From: Evansella caseinilytica
GTDB lineage: Bacteria; Bacillota; Bacilli; Bacillales; Salisediminibacteriaceae
NCBI RefSeq assembly: GCF_900107275.1
Contig: NZ_FNPI01000001.1
Span: 744,001-808,000 of the forward strand
Direction: 5' to 3'
Length of the DNA stretch: 64,000 bases
Of this stretch, positions 58,966-64,000 are shown piece after piece; position 1 is the stretch's first letter; each line of letters begins with the position of its first letter. Under the pieces are notes generated by a model. That model was not told the DNA's origin. It worked only from the letters and a program-made list of their open reading frames with translations, and made no database searches. The position numbers and the translations under genes were made by a program.

Positions 58966-59008
58966 CGCAGTTGGGAATAGGTGTAGAAAGTCTGAGCAAA
59001 TTGCTTAG

Positions 59009-59043
59009 GAGAGGAGACAGGCTTACTGCCCCTCTCTTTTTTT
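59009..59043 (+). terminator. Terminator of the P450 gene
   Basis: GAGAGG / CCTCTC stem followed by eight Ts. Confidence 0.7.
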
Positions 59044-59168
59044 TGGTTATTGAATGGTATGCCAATTAGATTGATTTCGAAAAATTGCTGGAATTCAACG
59101 AACAGACGGCAGTTTCTGTGAAACACGAGAAACAATTTTTTTCAAACGGAAGGGGCTGTGTTGAATGG

Positions 59169-59882
59169 TTAATTCTTTCTGTATTGATGACTGTCTGGGT
59201 TAAATGGTGTGAAGTAGGAAACGGAATAATCGAGATTAATCATTTCGCTGTATTCAAACACTTTACCGTTTTGAAGAATTCCTCGATTGATGATTTTCAT
59301 TGCCGCGATCCCTTTTTTACAATTAAGTATATCCGCATCCTCTTTACTTACATTTACTGCACTGTATGTTGTGATAAAGTGAGATATTTGATAATCACAT
59401 TGTTGAACATAATCGTGCACGGATTTCCTTATTTCTTGTTCATTAAGGTCAGGAAAGTAAGAGCAAGGCAATCTTGTCGTTTCGATTTGCATTTTTTGAA
59501 AATCTACAATTCGCACCCGTTTATATTCCCATAATTTTGCATGTTGTCCGTTGAGATCGAAAATCTTTTCTAAGTAATTATCAGGTTTGATTTTTTTCAA
59601 ATAAATAATGTTGGATTGGATATCTTTAAATTTTTTCTCGGTTAAGGAGTTATAAATTAACGGACTTTTATATTTTGTATCGGTGACGAAAATTCCTGCC
59701 CCTTGAATAATGTTGATGCATCCAATATTAACGAGCTTTTTAAGTGCTGCACGGATTGTGTGTCGCGATACGGCATATTGGTCCGCAAGCTCCCTTTCAG
59801 TAGGCATTTTTTCGCCGGCTTTGAACTTATTCTGATATATTTTACTTAGAATATCATTCGCAATGAAATCCCGTTTCTTCAT
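59169..59882 (-). CDS. GntR family regulator with UTRA domain
   Basis: 237 residues: winged helix (MPTERELADQYAVSRHTIRA) then UTRA effector domain. ATG at 59882 has GAGG 8 nt upstream; the open frame extends about 90 codons into the neighbouring gene and is not used. Downstream of the dehydratase gene on the same strand and probably co-transcribed with it (88-bp gap). Likely represses the dehydratase and the divergent PTS gene in response to a phosphorylated sugar. Confidence 0.9.
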   Translation of the reverse strand: MKKRDFIANDILSKIYQNKFKAGEKMPTERELADQYAVSRHTIRAALKKLVNIGCINIIQGAGIFVTDTKYKSPLIYNSLTEKKFKDIQSNIIYLKKIKPDNYLEKIFDLNGQHAKLWEYKRVRIVDFQKMQIETTRLPCSYFPDLNEQEIRKSVHDYVQQCDYQISHFITTYSAVNVSKEDADILNCKKGIAAMKIINRGILQNGKVFEYSEMINLDYSVSYFTPFNPDSHQYRKN

Positions 59883-59970
59883 GATATTTACCTCAAGAAA
59901 ATTTTTATTTACAAGTGGGTTTTTATCCGTTTTCAAGATCAAAGTAGTTAGTAGAATACAGGCCAACACA

Positions 59971-61170
59971 TTATGGCGTGTGGATAGAACCATTCGGAAT
60001 ACGCGACTGGGTCCATTCATGCTTTCGATAAATAACCGGATAGTCTTTCGCCGTCTCTTCATTAAATTCAACGCCGATGCCAACTCTTTCAATCGGATAA
60101 ATATATCCATCCACCACTTCCACAGAGTTAGGGAAGATTTTTTTCGTCGTTTCATCCGGCTCCTGGATCTCTTGTATTGCTGCGTTATGCAGATGAATAT
60201 TTAAGTGAGTATTAACCGCTACTCCAATGGGTGTCATATCAGATGGGCCGTGCCAAGCTATTCGTACACCGAAATTTTCACACAGTGCGGCGAGTTTCAG
60301 GGCAGGTGTAATTCCGCCGATTTGTGAAACATGGCAGCGAATATAATCGATTTGGCGGTTCACGATGAGATGTCGCCATTCTGTCGGATTGTTAAATAAT
60401 TCACCTGACGCTATCGGTGTAGCACATTGAGCTCTCAGTTGAGAGAGCCAGTCATTTTGATCAGGTGGCAAGATGTCTTCTAAAAAAAACAGCTTATAAG
60501 GTTCAAGGTCTTTTGCCAATTGGATTGCTTGGTTGGGAAACAGCCTTTCATGAACATCGTGTAAAAAATGAATGCCATAACCATATTTTTCACGCAATGC
60601 CTTAAACATCGCGGCGACATCCTTCATATAGATGTCCGGATCGAAGTATTCCCCCTCGCCTGCATTCTTTGCTAAGTGCATATGTTGATTTTTGCCGCCA
60701 TATTTTCCTAATTGACAGCGAATATGGCGGTATCCGCTACTGATTAATGAATCAATGTTGGAAAAAAGTTCTTCTAATGTTAAGCCATCAGCATGTGCGT
60801 AGGCTGCGATCGCGTTTTTTGACTTGCCTCCAAACAACTGATAGAGAGGCATAGCTGCCAGTTTTGCTTTGATATCCCATAAAGCCATATCGACCCCGGC
60901 AATGGCGTTATTCATCACAGGACCATTTCTCCAATAAGCATTGACCATCATTAATTGCCACAAGTCTTCAATATCGTTTGCATCCCGATGGATTAAAAGG
61001 GGTCTTAAATATTCATCAATGATCGTTTGCACTGCTAACGGCCGTTGTTGAAAAGTCGCGCAGCCATAGCCATAAACACCTTTACTCGTTTCAACTTTGA
61101 CAATAATAAGATTATGCCTATACGGATTCGTTACATACGATTTTATATCTGTAATCAGCGTAGGTTCCAA
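59971..61170 (-). CDS. Enolase-superfamily dehydratase (D-mannonate dehydratase ManD/RspA type)
   Basis: 399 residues. N-terminal capping domain and (beta/alpha)7-beta barrel with metal ligands Asp (HDVHERL), Glu (LEDILPP) and Glu (SGELF), and the [18 protein letters not shown] stretch typical of the ManD subgroup; a YRHIRCQLG segment holds the Arg found in ManD-like proteins. Converts an aldonic acid (mannonate or gluconate) to its 2-keto-3-deoxy form, though many members have low activity. TTG start at 61170 has AAGGAG 7 nt upstream and gives the usual family N-terminus; an earlier ATG (61206) lies in the operator-like repeat. Confidence 0.88.
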   Translation of the reverse strand: MEPTLITDIKSYVTNPYRHNLIIVKVETSKGVYGYGCATFQQRPLAVQTIIDEYLRPLLIHRDANDIEDLWQLMMVNAYWRNGPVMNNAIAGVDMALWDIKAKLAAMPLYQLFGGKSKNAIAAYAHADGLTLEELFSNIDSLISSGYRHIRCQLGKYGGKNQHMHLAKNAGEGEYFDPDIYMKDVAAMFKALREKYGYGIHFLHDVHERLFPNQAIQLAKDLEPYKLFFLEDILPPDQNDWLSQLRAQCATPIASGELFNNPTEWRHLIVNRQIDYIRCHVSQIGGITPALKLAALCENFGVRIAWHGPSDMTPIGVAVNTHLNIHLHNAAIQEIQEPDETTKKIFPNSVEVVDGYIYPIERVGIGVEFNEETAKDYPVIYRKHEWTQSRIPNGSIHTP

Positions 61171-61200
61171 CTTATTTCTCCTTCTCTCTATCATTTCATT

Positions 61201-61424
61201 TGTCAAATCAAAGTGGTTGATTAATTTGATTAAAACATAGTAAAAACATCAGCGTCAATTTGGTACGGCAAGTAGGCATATTCAAGTAAATTACCATACC
61301 AATTTTTTTGAAAAACTACATTTAAACGTTGATATAATAAGGTTTTCATAATTAATCAGGTATTTTAGAAGCGTTTTCATATGGTTTTTCATTATGCTAT
61401 TATTGGCGTGTCAAATCAAAGTGG
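61201..61424. promoter_or_regulatory. Divergent control region with two identical 16-bp repeats
   Basis: TGTCAAATCAAAGTGG occurs at 61201-61216 (just upstream of the dehydratase) and again at 61409-61424 (just upstream of the PTS gene). A weaker variant, TCAAGATCAAAGTAG, lies at about 59935-59950 in front of the GntR gene. Likely operators for that GntR protein. Confidence 0.6.
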
Positions 61425-61468
61425 ATGGTAGAATTTGTTGTTTTTATTTTTTAAGGGAGGCAATCACA

Positions 61469-62845
61469 TTGAAAGAAAAGGACACGATAAAGAAAATCAT
61501 TGAACATGTAGGTGGAAAAGAAAATATGAAGAAAGTTTGGCATTGTATGACCAGACTGCGTTTTGATTTATATGACCATTCTTTAATAGCGCACGATAAA
61601 GTGAAGCAACTGGATGGTGTTATCGGTGAACAGCTGCAAAATGATCAATACCAAATCATTATCGGGACAAATGTGCAAACGTATTACGCCATTTTAATGG
61701 AAGAACTGAAGCTGGATGAAGAACAGGAACATCACCAGGAAACGAATCAGAAAAAAGGCTTCTTCTCGCGGTTATTGGATGTTGTCTCAGGGGTATTCGG
61801 TCCAATTGTTCCCGCTATAGCCGGCGCCGGGATGGTCAAGGGGGTAATAGCGGGTCTCATTGCATTAAATGTCTTATCGACGGATACGGAAACAGTGAAG
61901 ATCCTCGACTTAATCGCAAGCAGTGTGTTCTATTTCCTGCCGTTTTTTATTGCCGCTTCAGCAGCGAAAATAGTTAAAACAAATCAATATCTTGCGATTG
62001 CCATTGCAGCTGGTTTTATGTATCCAACTTTAGTTGATGCTGCCAAATTAGGTGAGGTAAGTCAATTTCATTTTTTAGGTCTGCCGGTACCTGTCATTAA
62101 TTATTCCGGAAATGTGATTCCTGTCATTTTATCTGTCTGGGCATTAAGTTATATTCACAAGCTGGTGGATAAATATATGCCTCATGTGTTGAGAACCGTA
62201 TTTACGCCTACATTCACGTTGCTTTTCGCTTTGCCGTTTGCGTTAATCGTATCCGGTCCATTCGGAAGTTATGTCGGTAAGGGGCTGGCGTTTATCGTTG
62301 AATCATTATTCGATATCTCTCCTATCTTAGCAGGGGTGGTCATGGGAGGGTTAAGACCGATTGAAATTGTATTTGGCATGCATCACGCAATGACTCCGAT
62401 TGCCCTGCAAAATTTTGCTGATCTCGGATACGACATGCTGATGCCGATGATGTTTATGACAAACATGGCAATCGCTGGCGCTACGTTTGCGATGTTTTTT
62501 AAAGCCACCAGCAAAACAGAGAAATCTATTATTGTTTCGGCAACGATTTCTGCTCTGTTAGGAATTACAGAACCTGCTTTGTTCGGCGTGCTTATCAAAA
62601 ATCGCAAAGCTTTCATCGGCTGCACAATTGGAAGTGCAATAGCCGCAACGTTTTTTGCTATCATGGGTGTCAGAATATACGGTTATATCCTTTCAAGTAT
62701 TGTCAGTTTAGTCGCGTATGTGGGGCCGTATTTTACTTATGCTTTAATCGGAATTGCGATTGCCATTGGCACTTCATTCGCTATTACTTACGTTTCTGTA
62801 AAAAAAGCGCAGCACAGTCCTTCACTGGACAAGGTTAATATATGA
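61469..62845 (+). CDS. PTS EIIBC, beta-glucoside/sucrose type
   Basis: 458 residues: EIIB domain (phospho-Cys in VWHCMTRLRF, about residue 27) and EIIC domain with about ten TM helices and the GITEPALFGV motif. There is no EIIA domain, so it must borrow one from another permease, for instance the EIIBCA at 8115. TTG start at 61469 has AAGGGAGG 8 nt upstream; the frame begins 25 codons earlier without a ribosome site. Divergent from the dehydratase and sharing a 16-bp repeat with it, so both are probably under the GntR regulator. Confidence 0.92.
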   Translation: MKEKDTIKKIIEHVGGKENMKKVWHCMTRLRFDLYDHSLIAHDKVKQLDGVIGEQLQNDQYQIIIGTNVQTYYAILMEELKLDEEQEHHQETNQKKGFFSRLLDVVSGVFGPIVPAIAGAGMVKGVIAGLIALNVLSTDTETVKILDLIASSVFYFLPFFIAASAAKIVKTNQYLAIAIAAGFMYPTLVDAAKLGEVSQFHFLGLPVPVINYSGNVIPVILSVWALSYIHKLVDKYMPHVLRTVFTPTFTLLFALPFALIVSGPFGSYVGKGLAFIVESLFDISPILAGVVMGGLRPIEIVFGMHHAMTPIALQNFADLGYDMLMPMMFMTNMAIAGATFAMFFKATSKTEKSIIVSATISALLGITEPALFGVLIKNRKAFIGCTIGSAIAATFFAIMGVRIYGYILSSIVSLVAYVGPYFTYALIGIAIAIGTSFAITYVSVKKAQHSPSLDKVNI

Positions 62846-62910
62846 GCGTGTTCCAAAAAGAGAAAAGGGGAAGACAACAAGTAAGCAACAAAGCAGCTCC
62901 ACATGAATCA

Positions 62911-62950
62911 ACATCGGGCGAATCGTTCCAAGCGGTTCACCCGATTTAAT
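62911..62950. terminator. Hairpin after the PTS gene
   Basis: ATCGGGCGAATCG / CGGTTCACCCGAT inverted repeat with no clear T-run; probable terminator between convergent genes. Confidence 0.5.
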
Positions 62951-63033
62951 GTTGGGGATGTTGTTAAATGCCCCTCCCTTCCGCACTGCCTGAAAACGGA
63001 GAGGAAAAGGAAAAGCAGTGGATGCCTGCTTTG

Positions 63034-63603
63034 TTATTGAAATGATGAAAGTCCCTTCATACCGAGCTTGATGATTAATTCCGCCATTTCTTCCGGCGAT
63101 TGCTTTAACCCGTTATTCAGCCAATGCTGTATAACGTAGATGCTGCCGTTGGCGATATACAGACTTAAGTACTCGGACGTTTCACGATCTGTGCTGTTGT
63201 TGTCAATCGGCGGTGTTTTCAGCACATATTCGCGGGCAAACATCATTACTTTTTTTTGAAAGGTCGGATCGCCATGCTCGCTGAATAACGTTTGGCAGAT
63301 CTCGCGATTTTCCGCAAGGTATTCTAACAGCCTTGTCGTCATCTGAATCGCTTCTTCATCCTCTGTGTAGCTGCAGGAGACCATGGTTTGGCTGATATCC
63401 TCGAGAATTTCATCTTCCATTTGGTAAAGCAGGTCATACAAGTCGGAATAATGAGAATAAAATGTGGATCGATTAATATCTGCGAGTTCACATATTTCTT
63501 TAATCGTAATGCTTGAGATCGGCTTTTCCTGCAATCGCTTCATCAGGCTTTCTTTTAGCACCATGCGTGTATATTTTTTACGTCTGTCTAACTTATTGCT
63601 CAT
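63034..63603 (-). CDS. TetR family regulator
   Basis: 189 residues: N-terminal HTH (ITIKEICELADINRSTFYSHY) and a helical C-terminal domain. The first Met codon (ATG 63603) follows GTG 63606; both are served by AAGGA. Divergent from a truncated MMPL gene, with a 30-bp perfect-arm palindrome between them that is surely its operator, so it most likely represses that exporter. Confidence 0.9.
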   Translation of the reverse strand: MSNKLDRRKKYTRMVLKESLMKRLQEKPISSITIKEICELADINRSTFYSHYSDLYDLLYQMEDEILEDISQTMVSCSYTEDEEAIQMTTRLLEYLAENREICQTLFSEHGDPTFQKKVMMFAREYVLKTPPIDNNSTDRETSEYLSLYIANGSIYVIQHWLNNGLKQSPEEMAELIIKLGMKGLSSFQ

Positions 63604-63634
63604 CACTCATCAATCCTTCGCTTTTTGTTTACTT

Positions 63635-63664
63635 AACCAACAGATGACAGGCAGTCTGTTGGTT
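63635..63664. promoter_or_regulatory. TetR operator palindrome
   Basis: AACCAACAGA / TCTGTTGGTT, perfect 10-bp arms around a 10-nt centre, in the divergent TetR-MMPL region. A second, weaker element (ACTGTCTGTTG...AGACAACACAGT) lies at about 63685-63713. Confidence 0.75.
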
Positions 63665-63754
63665 ACAAGACGCTTTAAATCAAACTGTCTGTTGAATAGA
63701 CAACACAGTGTCAGTATAATTAGCTAATAGTGAGAATGCAAGGAGAGAGTGGCT

Positions 63755-64000
63755 ATGACAGACATCGCAGCGCAAATCATTAAATACAGAAAACCGATTG
63801 TCATTGTTTTTACGATTGTAACAGTGATCAGTGCAATAGCACTGTTTTTTGTTTCCGTGAACTATAATTTATCCGACTATTTACCGGAAGAAGCCCAGTC
63901 AACGCAAGCGCTTGAGGTGATGAACGAAGAGTTTGACGGCTCGATGCCGAATGCGCGCGTGATGATTAGGGACGTCACAGTGCCGGAAGCGCTTGTGTAC
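63755..64000 (+). CDS. MMPL/RND family transporter, 5' part only
   Basis: The first 82 residues are in the window: an N-terminal TM helix (about 13-35) followed by the extracellular start NYNLSDYLPEEAQST typical of MMPL exporters. AAGGAGAG lies 8 nt before the ATG. It continues past the window edge. Divergent from, and probably controlled by, the TetR gene. Confidence 0.85.
   Translation, partial: MTDIAAQIIKYRKPIVIVFTIVTVISAIALFFVSVNYNLSDYLPEEAQSTQALEVMNEEFDGSMPNARVMIRDVTVPEALVY

Overview
This is a chromosomal segment of a low-to-mid GC member of the Bacillaceae. The evidence is strong AGGAGG-type ribosome binding sites, frequent TTG and GTG starts, and gene families typical of Bacillus (YdfHIJ, BmrA-type ABC exporter, DUF1672 lipoprotein, Crh-like protein, sigma-D-type promoter, cre-like boxes). 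The many cytoplasmic glycosidases and the abundant small intergenic repeats would fit a soil or alkaliphilic Bacillus relative, but genus cannot be fixed from the sequence alone.

Layout. 0-7 kb: aminoglycoside-phosphotransferase-like gene, MATE exporter, AraC regulator, tRNA-Arg(CCU) with a degraded tRNA-like sequence beside it, and a chemoreceptor behind a sigma-D-like promoter. 7-17 kb: sugar island with a GntR/UTRA regulator divergent from a beta-glucoside-type PTS EIIBCA, a GH1 6-phospho-beta-glucosidase, a 52-bp-period tandem array, a truncated GntR remnant, two Gfo/Idh/MocA dehydrogenases, a ThuA-like protein and a divergent AraC regulator. 17-20 kb: gene-poor, AT-rich stretch with a secreted protein plus small membrane protein, framed by repeats, then a decayed AraC gene. 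20-25 kb: BmrA-like exporter and UvrA-like ATPase. 25-37 kb: GH35 beta-galactosidase, beta-helix protein, DUF2262 protein, DUF1672 lipoprotein, a lipase-like pseudogene, a nitrilase-family amidohydrolase and a GH16 enzyme. 37-41 kb: MBL-fold hydrolase, MerR, an unusual HPr/Crh paralogue, TetR and GNAT.

41-53 kb is a coherent glycoside-utilisation locus: AraC regulator, GH78 alpha-L-rhamnosidase, NAD-dependent epimerase-like protein, GPH-family symporter, a 50-codon ORF translationally coupled to an alpha/beta hydrolase, and a GH3 enzyme. None of the enzymes has a signal peptide, so the symporter probably imports a small rhamnosylated or acylated glycoside that is dismantled in the cytoplasm. 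GH78 and GH3 share a nearly identical 44-bp upstream box, and GH78, GH3 and the alpha/beta hydrolase share a C-terminal helical module of about 60 residues although their catalytic folds are unrelated.

53-64 kb: YdfHI two-component system with its MMPL/RND target YdfJ, a cytochrome P450, a GntR / enolase-superfamily dehydratase / PTS EIIBC sugar-acid module, and a TetR gene divergent from a truncated MMPL gene at the window edge.

No transposase gene is visible, yet the window holds at least fifteen non-autonomous repeats. Two families (A, about 143 bp; B, about 100-290 bp) share GTTCAAAAAG/CTTTTTGAAC termini, and there are two copies of an IS200/IS605-like right end resembling an orphan omega RNA. 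Several family A copies lie exactly at gene 3' ends. The best candidates for something new are the shared C-terminal module, the HPr-like protein with Gln15 and Asp46, the gene-end repeats, the 52-bp array and the orphan omega-RNA-like ends.
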